Assembly: GCA_004173185.1 (NCBI GenBank)
Contig: SEFZ01000013.1
Span: 124,001-188,000 of the forward strand
Length of the DNA: 64,000 nt
Origin: Sphingomonadales bacterium
GTDB taxonomy: Bacteria; Pseudomonadota; Alphaproteobacteria; Sphingomonadales; Sphingomonadaceae
Direction: 5' to 3'
Positions 34,628 to 43,613 of the stretch are shown one piece after another; within the stretch, counting starts at the first letter, position 1; each line of letters opens with the position of its first letter. The notes under the pieces are model-generated. The model saw only the letters and a program-made list of their open reading frames with translations, was not told the origin of the DNA and made no database searches. A program made the translations under genes and the position numbers.

Positions 34628-35101
34628 ATGAACGAAGAAGTGACCGTGGCGGTCCTGCGTCTGCAGGATAGCCTGATGAAGGGCCGCCTGCAGCCGTGGC
34701 GCGCCGAACAGACCGAGGAGGCCCTCAACGGTCTGCTCACCAAGCCCTACCGCATCGGTGATCCATTCCATCTCGAGCGCAACGCGATGAGCGATGCACG
34801 CAAGAAGCTGCAGCGCCGTGAGGCGCTGTTTGCTGACCACATCGCCGAGATCGACGTGATGGCTGAAGGCGATAACACCGGTGGCCGTCCCAATGCCGAA
34901 CCCTTCGACATCCTGCGCGCGGACGTGGTCGACATGATCGACCGGACCAGCAGCGACGTCGATCGGGAGATCCTCGCGATCGCTCTTGAGGGAGGCAGCG
35001 CCGCTGAGGTCGCCGAGACCCTCGGCATCGACTACGACATCGCCAAGGTCCGGCTCAGCCGAGCGCGGCAGCGGGCCCGCGTAGCCTGGGGCAACGCCTG
35101 A
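34628..35101 (+). CDS. Sigma-70 region 4-like protein
   Basis: 157 residues, start ATG at 34628 with GAGGAAGAGA upstream. The C-terminus DREILAIALEGGSAAEVAET then LGIDYDIAKVRLSRARQRAR is the region 4 helix-turn-helix of ECF-like sigma factors. The N-terminal ~90 residues, including RNAMSDARKKLQRREALF, do not show a clear region 2, so it may be a DNA-binding regulator rather than a true sigma factor. Followed by the MORC-type ATPase gene 101 bases downstream. The 200-base gap before it holds no supported gene. Confidence 0.65.
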   Translation: MNEEVTVAVLRLQDSLMKGRLQPWRAEQTEEALNGLLTKPYRIGDPFHLERNAMSDARKKLQRREALFADHIAEIDVMAEGDNTGGRPNAEPFDILRADVVDMIDRTSSDVDREILAIALEGGSAAEVAETLGIDYDIAKVRLSRARQRARVAWGNA

Positions 35102-35202
35102 ATACCCGCCCGCCTCGCGTCGCGGCGCGGGGCGGGCACCCATAGTTCAACCACCGCCGGGACGGATCGAAGACCGCCCCAGCAACCAGAGGAGACTAAG
35201 AT

Positions 35203-36945
35203 ATGGCCGGTGAGATCAACATGGGAGCGTGCGAGGACTTCCCCCACGCGCCCCTGACGCAGGCGGAGCAGGCGCTCGAGAGTTCGCGCGATTCCGGCTT
35301 TGACCTCAGCGCCGCGGCTGGCGAACTGGTCGACAACTCCTACGAGGCCGGCGCGCGGCACGTCCGCATCGCCACCATCCGCGACAAGGCGGGCTCAATC
35401 GTGGAACTGGGCGTCGCGGACGATGGAATGGGGATTCCACCAGACGTGCTCGCACGCGTTCTCTCGCTCGGCTACTCGTCGCGCTACAATAGCCGGGATA
35501 GCCTCGGCCGCTTCGGCATGGGCCTGAAGCTCGCCTCGCTTAGCCAGGCGCAGCGCGTCGAGGTGCATACCAAGGTCAAGGGTGACGACCGCGTTTTCAC
35601 GACGCACCTCGACCTCGCCGAGGTCCGCTCGGGCGAGCAGAAGGACCTGACCGTCGCGGAAGACAGCGGTTGGCCCCAGGAATTCGCCAACCTCATGGCG
35701 AACCCGGGCACGGGCGAACCGTTCACCTCGGGCACGCTCGTGGTGTGGCGCGACATCGACCGCCTTCAGGAGGGCGGCCGGTTCGGCACCTCGGTCGAGG
35801 AGAAGATGCAGGCGCTCAGGAAGTTTCTGGCGCGCGCCTACCGCCGGTTCATCGATAGCGGTCTGCGCATCGAGCTCGATGGACAGGAGGTCACGCTGCA
35901 CGATCCGCTGTTCCTCCTCGAGAATCCGCGTGTCTCGAAGCGCTTCCCGGGCGTGCCGAAAGCGGAGGTGATCGACAACGATGACTTCGAGATCGACGGC
36001 CACAAGGTCAAGTGGACCGTGACGCTGCTCCCCAAGCAGTTCCGCGAGAAGCCCAACCTGGGTGGGCGCGCATCAAAGGGGCGGGAGGGCTTCGCGGAGC
36101 TCTACATCCCCGACAACGAGTCGAAGGTCAGCATGCTGCGCAATGGTCGCGAGATCTACTACGATCTCGTCCCCAAGCTCTATCCGGGCGGTCGTGACAA
36201 GATCGATCGCTACATCGGCGTCGAGATCGAATTCCCGGCCGCGCTCGACGAGTATTTCCAGGTGCGCAACGTCAAGCGCGGCGCCGAGCCTGTGAGCAAG
36301 CTGCGCGAGGAGCTGCGCAAGGTGCTGGAAAAGCCGATCAAGAGCGCCCGCAAGGACATTCGCGCCTACTGGCACGAGGTCCAGCAGGTCGAGCGCACGC
36401 AGACGGGCGACGAGCATGTTCCCGCGCACGACATCGCGGACGGTTTCGAGCAGACCGCGCCGGCCGGCAGGGCCAACCTCGACGTCACGGAGGAGGAGGT
36501 CGATCAGGCACTGGAGCAGATCGTCGTCGACATGGGCCTCGACCCCGAGGACCCCGCATCGGCGGAGAAGGCGAACTGGGTCCGGGACAGCTTTGACAAG
36601 CGGGCGGTGACGATCGTCAACGGGCAGTGGCCGGGCAAGGACCTGCTCGACATCAAGCACCTGACCGGCAAGGCGATCGTCTCGGTCAACGACCGGCATC
36701 CCTTCATGGCCGAACTCGTCGGCCCGCTGAAGACAATGGCGGCGCTCGATGCGGAGGAGCTCGATGCCACCGAGGTTTCGACGCTTCTCAACAGGCTCAG
36801 CGTGGGCATGGATCTGCTGCTCATGGCGTATGCCAAGGCGGAGAACATGCACGCCGACCCGGATGATGCCTATGGCGATCTGCGCACCCACTGGGGCCTG
36901 TTCGCGGCGGGTCTCATCCGCGAGGCCGTGAAGCGCTACGGTTGA
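35203..36945 (+). CDS. GHKL ATPase of the MORC/Hsp90-like class
   Basis: 580 residues, start ATG at 35203 with AGAGGAGA upstream. The Bergerat ATP site is intact: N-box ELVDNSYEAGA (N45), G1 VADDGMGIPP (73-78) and G2 LGRFGMGLKLAS (101-109). Downstream an S5-like strand set (VWRDIDRL, RFIDSGLRIELDG) and a long helical C-terminus follow. Prokaryotic MORC-like ATPases are known in predicted restriction systems with nucleases and DNA-binding partners. Here the neighbours are a sigma-like protein, a membrane protein and a PD-(D/E)XK nuclease. Confidence 0.85.
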   Translation: MAGEINMGACEDFPHAPLTQAEQALESSRDSGFDLSAAAGELVDNSYEAGARHVRIATIRDKAGSIVELGVADDGMGIPPDVLARVLSLGYSSRYNSRDSLGRFGMGLKLASLSQAQRVEVHTKVKGDDRVFTTHLDLAEVRSGEQKDLTVAEDSGWPQEFANLMANPGTGEPFTSGTLVVWRDIDRLQEGGRFGTSVEEKMQALRKFLARAYRRFIDSGLRIELDGQEVTLHDPLFLLENPRVSKRFPGVPKAEVIDNDDFEIDGHKVKWTVTLLPKQFREKPNLGGRASKGREGFAELYIPDNESKVSMLRNGREIYYDLVPKLYPGGRDKIDRYIGVEIEFPAALDEYFQVRNVKRGAEPVSKLREELRKVLEKPIKSARKDIRAYWHEVQQVERTQTGDEHVPAHDIADGFEQTAPAGRANLDVTEEEVDQALEQIVVDMGLDPEDPASAEKANWVRDSFDKRAVTIVNGQWPGKDLLDIKHLTGKAIVSVNDRHPFMAELVGPLKTMAALDAEELDATEVSTLLNRLSVGMDLLLMAYAKAENMHADPDDAYGDLRTHWGLFAAGLIREAVKRYG

Positions 36946-37016
36946 ATTGGAACGGCGCGGGCTTGGTCGCCCGCGCCGGCTTCAAGCCTGCCCAAGAACC
37001 GAGGGAATTGACGGAA

Positions 37017-37829
37017 ATGAACGACGATCTGGAAAAGCCGGGCCCCAAGATCGGGTTCTTCCTAGGGATGGCGATCCTCGTAGCGGCACTGATCATCGCG
37101 GGCGTGATCGCAGCGAGCACCACTACCGAGGGCATCAAGAACGTGGCCCTGGGCGTCATCGGGTCGCTGCTCGCATCCATCGTCTTCTCGGTGTTGTCCG
37201 AATACGCGGATACCCCGCAATCGCGCGTCACCGAGGCTCTGCGCCGGTCGCTGGGCGCTGTTCGAGACATCGAGGCCGAGGCCAAGGCACGGGTCGAGGC
37301 TGGGGTGATCAGTGTCTCCGACAAGCGAGCCCACAAGCCGGACTACTGGTTCTCCATCCTGGAGGCCGCGACAAGCCAGCTAGACATGGTTGGCAACTCG
37401 CTCTCGGGCTGGGTCCACGCCGAATACAGAGTGCGACTGAAGGCGACCGTCGCACGCATCCTGCGCGGCGGCGGGCAGGTCCGGATCGTCCTCATGGACC
37501 CCGACAGCGATCTCGCGAAGGCCAAGACGGCGCTCCTCGGAAAAGACTACGAGTCCGCCGTCCGAAACTTCGTCAATCTGCTCGAGGAGCTGGTGCACGA
37601 GTTCGAGGAATCCTTCGACGCAGGTCATCTGGACATCCAGCTCTCGAAGGACGACCTGACCTACATGATGATCGACAATGGCCGCGACATCTTCGTCTCT
37701 CCATACATGGCCGTCACGCGTGCGGACCATCCGCTGGTCGTGCAGATCGAGGGTGGCAGCGGCTACGCCGAGGGCTACCGCGCGGACTTCGAGAAGTTGT
37801 TCTCCCGGAGCCGGCAGGCAGCCGGCTAG
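37017..37829 (+). CDS. Two-segment membrane protein with PLD-like C-terminal region
   Basis: 270 residues. The start ATG at 37017 has GAGGGA upstream; a hairpin GGCGCGGGC...GCCCGCGCC (36955-36978) precedes it and may tune expression after the MORC gene. Residues ~10-32 and ~42-60 are membrane segments. The cytosolic part contains VRIVLMDPDSDLAKAKTALL and MMIDNGRDIFVSPYMAV, similar to non-catalytic PLD-like domains (DUF5919 type) seen in NTPase and defence proteins. No HKD catalytic motif. Likely co-transcribed with the ATPase. Confidence 0.55.
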   Translation: MNDDLEKPGPKIGFFLGMAILVAALIIAGVIAASTTTEGIKNVALGVIGSLLASIVFSVLSEYADTPQSRVTEALRRSLGAVRDIEAEAKARVEAGVISVSDKRAHKPDYWFSILEAATSQLDMVGNSLSGWVHAEYRVRLKATVARILRGGGQVRIVLMDPDSDLAKAKTALLGKDYESAVRNFVNLLEELVHEFEESFDAGHLDIQLSKDDLTYMMIDNGRDIFVSPYMAVTRADHPLVVQIEGGSGYAEGYRADFEKLFSRSRQAAG

Positions 37830-37838
37830 GCTGGCCCC

Positions 37839-38468
37839 TCAAGCATCGAGTGCGGGATGTCGGCGCCAGTCGGTGTTGCAAACGTCGACCAGCAGGAGCC
37901 AGGCCGGGGTGAGACCCCCCCCGAGCCGGCATGCAAAGGTCGTCTCACCAGCCAGTTCCTCGATCGTGCCGCGCGCACCGTCGGAAACCTCGCAGTCGCC
38001 GTGCCCGATGACGAGCAGCCCCCCGAATCGCCTGTCGGCCTGAAAGCTGTGCACGTCATGGGCATCGACGCACGCCTTACGGAGCTTCTTCACCAGCGTC
38101 CGCCGCCGCACCTTGGTCCGACAATAGTATTGCTTGAACTCGAAGGACCAAGATCGCTCCGATACCGGGTCCTGCACCCAAAGATCGCACCTTCCGTTCC
38201 GGAGAGGACGCCCCCTCCCGGCGCCGCGCTTGGACGTGACGTATTCAGCAAGCGCCAGCAGCCCTGAACGGCTCGCGGCGCTCGACAGCACGCCAACGCT
38301 GGCGGTCTCGTTGTAGAGAAGCGGATCGTCGGTTTCATCGATGTTCGAGAAAGCGTTGCGGAACCTCGGGACCTGCCGAAACCACGAACTCCACAGCCGG
38401 TGCTCTAGCGTGCGCTCGTCCCCGGCAAGCCAGTGAGGCGAGCGGGTCACCACGCTCGCGACGCCCAT
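37839..38468 (-). CDS. Putative PD-(D/E)XK nuclease
   Basis: About 209 residues. The core GRCDLWVQDPVSERSWSFEF then KQYY gives the Asp and Glu-X-Lys of a restriction-like active site, on strands spaced as expected. C-terminal GGLLVIGHGD is a further strand. The start is uncertain: ATG at 38468, GTG at 38489 or TTG at 38495. Convergent with the membrane/PLD-like gene (stops 9 bases apart) and upstream of dndB on the same strand, so it may belong to either module. Confidence 0.55.
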   Translation of the reverse strand: MGVASVVTRSPHWLAGDERTLEHRLWSSWFRQVPRFRNAFSNIDETDDPLLYNETASVGVLSSAASRSGLLALAEYVTSKRGAGRGRPLRNGRCDLWVQDPVSERSWSFEFKQYYCRTKVRRRTLVKKLRKACVDAHDVHSFQADRRFGGLLVIGHGDCEVSDGARGTIEELAGETTFACRLGGGLTPAWLLLVDVCNTDWRRHPALDA

Positions 38469-38521
38469 GCGGTCGATGAGCGCGCCCACGACCAAAGCCC
38501 AGGATTACGGATTATCCCCAT

Positions 38522-39796
38522 CTACTTGACCAGCGGGTTTGGCAGCTTGACCGTCACGTCGTCCCGCTCATGGCCAAGCGCGACCCTATAGTCTCCCTCC
38601 AGCGTGTCGCGCTGACGCGGGCTCATGGGAAGCCGCAGCATGTAGAAGACCATGCGTCTGGCGAGCGCCTTGTTCTTCGCCGTGACGGTCTGCCGCACGG
38701 GGTCCCAGATCACGTCACGGAACGGCACTTGGGACAGCAGCGTCGGGAGAACCTTGAGTCTTGCAATGGCCGCGGGAACCGCGATCCCGTCCCGGGCAGC
38801 GATCGCGAACGCGGTGCGGACGAAAATGTCGAGACCGATGGCGCGGAACAGGATGTGACCGCCGTCGGCGGTCCGGTTTCGCGCCACCACGGTGGCTGGG
38901 TTCTTGGCTCGCATCAGCTGGGCGATCGGCGGAAACGTTCGACCCAGGGCGTTGAAGAATTCCACCGCAGCGGTGTGATACTCCTCCAACGCATCGTCGT
39001 CGGGCCGATTGAAACGAAGGTTGTAATCGGAGCGCACGCCGTCGCGGTGCAGGAATAGCACCTTCAGCAAATCGTAGAGGGCCGAGATGGTGATCAGCGA
39101 ACTGGTGTTGGTCGTGGGCATCGCCTCGCCCGAGATCACCGCGATCTTGGGATGCTTGAAGGCCTCGTCCTGCTCGACCATCCGCCGCGCGGTGATCGCC
39201 ATCACATCGTCCTCGTCCAGCGCGATGATGTCCTTCTTCTTCACCGGGACGGCCGTCTTGTTCAGGGTCGTGAACAGCCGCCGCGTCCTGCGGCTGCCGA
39301 CCGCGTCCAGCGAATGGCCGACGAGGATCACCGAGACCATCTCGTCGCCGACCGCCTGGCCCTGCGAGATTGCGAGCTTCATCCCCGCGAGGCGATGCTG
39401 CCCGTCCAGCGCGAAGATCTTCTCGGCGCCGGTAAGACGAAGCAGGCCTATCGTATCGACGGCGCCCTCGGACATCTCCTCGAGAATCTCTGAATTCTTG
39501 CTGCTGCGCAGATTGCCGACATCATACCATTCGGGCGATCCGTCGTAGGTCGCCAGCACGAGCGAGTTGAAGAAGCGTTCGCTGTTACTGCGCAGATAGG
39601 TGGCGATCTTCGCCGCCCGCTCGCCCTCCAGACTGCGCTGGATGAGCTTCGACAGTTCCTTGCTGGTGTGGATCTGGTCCGCATACTGAACGCGGCCCGC
39701 CAGGTCGCTCACCGACATCAGGCAGGAGTAGTAGATCCAGTCGCCGAAGCTGCCGCGCAGGCAGGGCATCGTAAGTGGTCCAATTGGCGTGGTCAT
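38522..39796 (-). CDS. dndB: DndB-like DGQHR-domain protein
   Basis: 424 residues. DndB-type proteins carry a DGQHR domain and are known as repressors of dnd operons or modulators of phosphorothioation. Here IFALDGQHRLAGMKLAI holds the motif, and RRTRRLFTTLNKTAVPVKKK and DIIALDEDD are the following family stretches. The gene is about 21 kb from dndCDEA and on the opposite strand, unlike the usual dndBCDE order. It starts within one base of the GIY-YIG stop (TGATG), so the two are coupled. Confidence 0.85.
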   Translation of the reverse strand: MTTPIGPLTMPCLRGSFGDWIYYSCLMSVSDLAGRVQYADQIHTSKELSKLIQRSLEGERAAKIATYLRSNSERFFNSLVLATYDGSPEWYDVGNLRSSKNSEILEEMSEGAVDTIGLLRLTGAEKIFALDGQHRLAGMKLAISQGQAVGDEMVSVILVGHSLDAVGSRRTRRLFTTLNKTAVPVKKKDIIALDEDDVMAITARRMVEQDEAFKHPKIAVISGEAMPTTNTSSLITISALYDLLKVLFLHRDGVRSDYNLRFNRPDDDALEEYHTAAVEFFNALGRTFPPIAQLMRAKNPATVVARNRTADGGHILFRAIGLDIFVRTAFAIAARDGIAVPAAIARLKVLPTLLSQVPFRDVIWDPVRQTVTAKNKALARRMVFYMLRLPMSPRQRDTLEGDYRVALGHERDDVTVKLPNPLVK

Positions 39797-40299
39797 CAGA
39801 ATGCCGCCTTCTTCGCTGGTCCGATATCAGCGTCCATGTCGGCTACGTTGATCGGAGGCAGGATGGAATTGATGAACGAAACCTCGATCTTGGCGAGATC
39901 GATGGTCGTGTCCGGAACGGGGATGAAGTTGAAGAACAGGTCGTCCGACCATTCGTTGAGCATGTAGACGACCCGGGGCCGCCCGTTGCCCTTCTGCTTC
40001 TCGAGCAAATACTGGGCATAACGCTTGCGGAGATTGGCCTTCGACGTGTTTCCGGTGATTCCGACGTAGAGGATGTAGCCGTGTGACGGCAGTCCGAGAT
40101 TCTCGACCTCCAGGGTGAACACGTAAAGCCCGCGCTCCTCGGGGACATGTGCCTTTCCTGCGGCGTCGAACCGGATTCGCTGCCAGTTCATCGGGATCCC
40201 TGGCACGAACTTGCGCCAGGTCGGGACGTGCAGATGGAAAGCGTATGTCTCCGCCTTCAGATGCTTGGTCATTTTGATCAGATCGACGGCGGTGGTCAT
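39796..40299 (-). CDS. GIY-YIG-like protein coupled to dndB
   Basis: 167 residues. ERGLYVFTLE, GYILYVGITG, the following ANLRKRYAQYLLEKQKG and KIEVSFINSILPPIN supply the GIY, YIG, Arg and Glu elements of a GIY-YIG nuclease domain, though the first motif is GLYVF rather than GIY. Starts at ATG 40299. It could cut DNA or only bind it. Coupling to dndB places it with the phosphorothioation genes; such a pair is not part of the classical system as I know it. Confidence 0.7.
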   Translation of the reverse strand: MTTAVDLIKMTKHLKAETYAFHLHVPTWRKFVPGIPMNWQRIRFDAAGKAHVPEERGLYVFTLEVENLGLPSHGYILYVGITGNTSKANLRKRYAQYLLEKQKGNGRPRVVYMLNEWSDDLFFNFIPVPDTTIDLAKIEVSFINSILPPINVADMDADIGPAKKAAF

Positions 40300-40492
40300 C
40301 GCGCGGCTCCAGAACTCCGAGAAGGATCCGCAGGTGTCGCCACAGACGACGTCTCGGCGGAATGCCTTCGCGGGACATCACGTCCACAGCGAGTGTCAAA
40401 GCGAGGATGCGGCAGAATGGTTAGGATTCCTTTCGGTTGCCGCAGGGTGCAGCCGTGCTGCCAGCATATGCGATACGGATCATCTTGATGGC

Positions 40493-42652
40493 CTAGTAAC
40501 TTGGTATGGCGATGCCGGGCCGCTTGCCCGTCGGGTCGAACAGCGTCGCCAGCATGCGAACGCTGCAGCCATTGTCGAGCGCAATCGCGTCAGCACGGGT
40601 TGTCTCCCGCACCCCAGTGGTAGGATCTAGCGCACCCGTTGACCGTCCCTCCGCTTCGTAATCATTCCAGTTATAGCGGCAGGCCCGCGACGATGCTGCA
40701 TATCCCTCGATTGAACGCGCACCCTCCGGCGACAGCTTCCAGCCCAGGGGAAGCGCTAGATCGTCCACGGCCAGCCACTGAGGATAATACCCGATGTCGG
40801 CCGACATGCCCTGGGCAAAATTCGGATCGTCTGGACTGAAGGCCATTCGAACGCGTTGGGCCTCGAGCCGATCGCGAGCCGTGCGGGCCCGCAGAATCGT
40901 CGTCATCGGGTCCGACAGGTAGGACTGTCCGGGATTGGGCGTGTCCCCGTAGCTGTAGCCCAGCGCGCCCTCGACGAAACCGGCCATCGGGACGTAGGCG
41001 ATGAAGATCGGGATCGAACAGCCGGTCCACTCGATCGGGTCCGTGAAACTCGAGACGACGACCAAGGGGCACTTGCAGAGATCGATGTCTCCAATCATCA
41101 GCGTTTCGTCGGGCTTACAGCTGGTGCTCTGCTTGGCCAGCGTGCGAATCTCCTGGATCAGGATCAGCGAAGTGTCGCTGCCCGAATTCTCGAAATATCC
41201 GCCGTCCGCAAGGACGCGGTATGAGTTCTCGTCGACCTGAAGACGGGCTGTCGCCGTAAGCCAGGGGAAGCGGGCGCTGATCACTGCAGCCGCGTTCGCC
41301 GGAATGTCGCGCGCGGAAACGTTCGTTCCTGATGGGAAGGTCTCGGCGACGTCGCCGCCGGCACTACCGAGCGGAGAGAATACAAACCGGTTGCCGTTCG
41401 AGACATCAGTCGAGACGAAGACCGTCGCTGGCGACGACCCTCGTAGGTCCCACGTCGTGCGCAACGGCGCTGTGAGCAATGCGTTACCAGGTGCCATGGC
41501 GAGCATCGAGTCCGTGAGCGTCTGGCCGCCATCACGTAGCAGGCGTGGCCCGGGAACGAGGAAGTCGGCCACCTGGAGGAACAGCAAGTTTGCCAGCGCG
41601 GGCGAGAGGAGGTCAGCGGTGACGGGGCGGAGGTCGATCGAGCGAGCACGGTGCTGGCAGGGCTGAACGGTTGTAGGATTGTTCGAGCGTTCCGTAGTCG
41701 CGGCATAGAGTAGCGTGCCCACCGCCCCGCCGGATACGCCCACCGTTGTGAAGAGGTGTTGCCCGAAGTTCGGACAGGCGTCGCGTATCGCGCTCAACGC
41801 GATGTAGGAATGCGCCGCGGCGTAGATGCCGCCACCCTCGGCAGAGGCGATGATGACCGGATACGGTCGCTTCGCATCGCGGTAGCTGGCAAGGTCGCCA
41901 CGGGCGCGCAGCCAGGCGTAGAAGCCGTCATTCAGACCATAGTCCCGAGACGAGCCATAGCTGGCTGGATCGGTCAGCCTCACCGGTGTCGAGGCGGACC
42001 AGACAACCGAGGCGACGACGCAGACGGCCATATAGAGCGTCGCGAGGACCGGCCGCAGCGCGGCAAGAGCGATGAGCAGCCCCGCCAGACCAAGGCCGAG
42101 CGTCAGCACCACCAAAGGGCCGAGCGCACGCGGCAGCACCTGCGGGGAGGTCTGCGTGGAGATCACGCAGACGAGAAACGCCACGATGACGCCCCAAGCG
42201 GTGCGGCGACGCCACGACGGGCGATCCCACGTCCTCCGGATCAGCCAGGCGCTCAGGCCGATCCCGCCCGCCAAGAGTGGAAGGACTATGAACAGCGCCA
42301 TCGGCGCCCAGCGCGCGACGGCGACGCTGAGCAAGGCGGCCGGTGCCATGACGATCGCGGTGTCCAAGAGACGCCGCGGAGCGGCGCTGTCGGGATAGAG
42401 GAAGAGATGCCCGAGACCGACGGCTATGGGCACGCCCACGAACCCGAGCCAGGAAGCCCAGGCGCCGGGTAGGCGGGCGCTGCGCAGTGCGTCGACCAAC
42501 TGCGGTGGCGCCATCAACAGCAACAGCAGGTATAGCGACAGCATGAGCAGAGCCGGTGTCCGCGGCGAGCAGAAGCGGCTCACGCGACCGACGCCGGCGC
42601 CCGCGCGTCGCTCCCAACCTGACAGTCGGGCTGCGGGAGCGTTCAGGAGCAA
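40493..42652 (-). CDS. Polytopic membrane protein with patatin-like phospholipase domain
   Basis: Up to 719 residues. About seven membrane segments fill residues 35-218. The patatin domain follows: oxyanion GGGIY (273-277), nucleophile elbow GVSGG (S307) and catalytic Asp in DGGYFENSG (D483). A cysteine-rich stretch (SCKPD, DLCKCPLV) and a C-terminal tail follow. The start is a TTG at 42652 at the frame limit; GTG 42583 and ATG 42544 are alternatives. Patatins degrade membrane lipids, and related enzymes serve as effectors in anti-phage systems. Last gene of a minus-strand envelope operon. Confidence 0.8.
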   Translation of the reverse strand: MLLNAPAARLSGWERRAGAGVGRVSRFCSPRTPALLMLSLYLLLLLMAPPQLVDALRSARLPGAWASWLGFVGVPIAVGLGHLFLYPDSAAPRRLLDTAIVMAPAALLSVAVARWAPMALFIVLPLLAGGIGLSAWLIRRTWDRPSWRRRTAWGVIVAFLVCVISTQTSPQVLPRALGPLVVLTLGLGLAGLLIALAALRPVLATLYMAVCVVASVVWSASTPVRLTDPASYGSSRDYGLNDGFYAWLRARGDLASYRDAKRPYPVIIASAEGGGIYAAAHSYIALSAIRDACPNFGQHLFTTVGVSGGAVGTLLYAATTERSNNPTTVQPCQHRARSIDLRPVTADLLSPALANLLFLQVADFLVPGPRLLRDGGQTLTDSMLAMAPGNALLTAPLRTTWDLRGSSPATVFVSTDVSNGNRFVFSPLGSAGGDVAETFPSGTNVSARDIPANAAAVISARFPWLTATARLQVDENSYRVLADGGYFENSGSDTSLILIQEIRTLAKQSTSCKPDETLMIGDIDLCKCPLVVVSSFTDPIEWTGCSIPIFIAYVPMAGFVEGALGYSYGDTPNPGQSYLSDPMTTILRARTARDRLEAQRVRMAFSPDDPNFAQGMSADIGYYPQWLAVDDLALPLGWKLSPEGARSIEGYAASSRACRYNWNDYEAEGRSTGALDPTTGVRETTRADAIALDNGCSVRMLATLFDPTGKRPGIAIPSY

Positions 42653-42705
42653 GCGACGCCGACCGGGACGGTGGCGTCTCGTGGCGATTTGAACCTTGCC
42701 ATGCC

Positions 42706-43038
42706 CTAGGCTTTAGCGATCGTGATGGCCTCGTCGATCAGGGTATCGATCGCTGCAGAGGTCGTGTTCCAGTTGTAGAGATCGGCGACCCGCTTGCGCA
42801 GGTCGTTGATCTGGGTGGCGGTCGGTGGATTGGCGACCTGACCAGTCAGGATAATGGACATGCGGGCGTCACGCAGGTCGGTCCTGCGCGCACTCAGCCG
42901 ACGCAAGCGAAGATCGGCCAGAGCAGGGTTAATTTGGTGCTGGTCGAGCAGAACGGTCAGCGCATCCGTCGCGAAGTTGAGCGCCGCGATCTGCTCCTTT
43001 ATGCGCTGAAGCGCGAGGGACTGGGGAGTGTCGGCCAT
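42706..43038 (-). CDS. Small helical protein
   Basis: 110 residues, ATG at 43038 with GGAG eight bases upstream. Almost entirely helical and coiled-coil-like (LALQRIKEQIAALNFATDAL, LRLRRLSARRTDLRDARMSI). No signal peptide. Not recognised. It lies between the lipoprotein and the patatin gene on the same strand with short gaps, so it is likely a cytosolic member of the same operon. Confidence 0.6.
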   Translation of the reverse strand: MADTPQSLALQRIKEQIAALNFATDALTVLLDQHQINPALADLRLRRLSARRTDLRDARMSIILTGQVANPPTATQINDLRKRVADLYNWNTTSAAIDTLIDEAITIAKA

Positions 43039-43091
43039 GTTCGTATCTCCATGGGGCTGTCAGTTTCTGGCATCGACGATCGCTGAAGGTC

Positions 43092-43613
43092 TTACTTCGC
43101 GTCCGCGGACGCCTTTTCCTTGTCGATCTCGACGAGCTTCGTGTTCACGCTGCCGAAGAAGGCGAGGAGTTCCCTGCCATCGGGCGCGCGCGCCTTCCGG
43201 AGCTGGTCGAAGCCGCTGACCACCTTGCTCAGCGACCCGACGTCGAAAGCCGGCGGCTTGCTCGCCAAGGCTGTTACGGGCGTGACCGGCGCAAGTGGGT
43301 CGGCCAGGATCGTGGCATCGCCTTCGCGATACAACGCGAGCCTCTTGGGCAGCGCGGTCTCGCCCTGGAACTTCCAGTCCTGTTCGATCTGGTAGGCCGC
43401 ATCCCGCGCCAACCCTGTCTGCTGCGCGAGTTCGGTCGCTCGGCCGTCGAAGGCGGCACGCTGCACACCAAACCGACTCTGCTGCGCGGTCGCCGCGGTC
43501 TTGAGGTTGGTTGCGACCGGCAATGCCGAGGAGGCCAAGGAGCGGACCTCCGCTGGCCGGGCGCAGGCGCCCAGCGAGACGAGTGCTGCAATGCTGAAGA
43601 TCAGATGCTTCAT
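43092..43613 (-). CDS. Lipoprotein
   Basis: 173 residues from ATG at 43613; the frame runs further but overlaps the upstream gene. MKHLIFSIAALVSLGAC is a lipoprotein signal with lipobox LGAC, so the mature protein should be anchored to the envelope at that Cys. The rest is helical (TELAQQTGLARDAAYQIEQD) and ends in Lys/Asp-rich sequence. Function unknown. Its start overlaps the stop of the upstream frameshifted gene by one base (TGATG). Confidence 0.7.
   Translation of the reverse strand: MKHLIFSIAALVSLGACARPAEVRSLASSALPVATNLKTAATAQQSRFGVQRAAFDGRATELAQQTGLARDAAYQIEQDWKFQGETALPKRLALYREGDATILADPLAPVTPVTALASKPPAFDVGSLSKVVSGFDQLRKARAPDGRELLAFFGSVNTKLVEIDKEKASADAK

Noticed and set aside
36073..36891. 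272-codon minus-strand open frame opposite the MORC-type ATPase gene
   Set aside because: Antisense to a gene with intact GHKL motifs; no ribosome binding site or domain.
40300..40492. Possible small gene between GIY-YIG and patatin genes
   Set aside because: Frames here are short or shadows with no start signal; treated as empty intergenic DNA.
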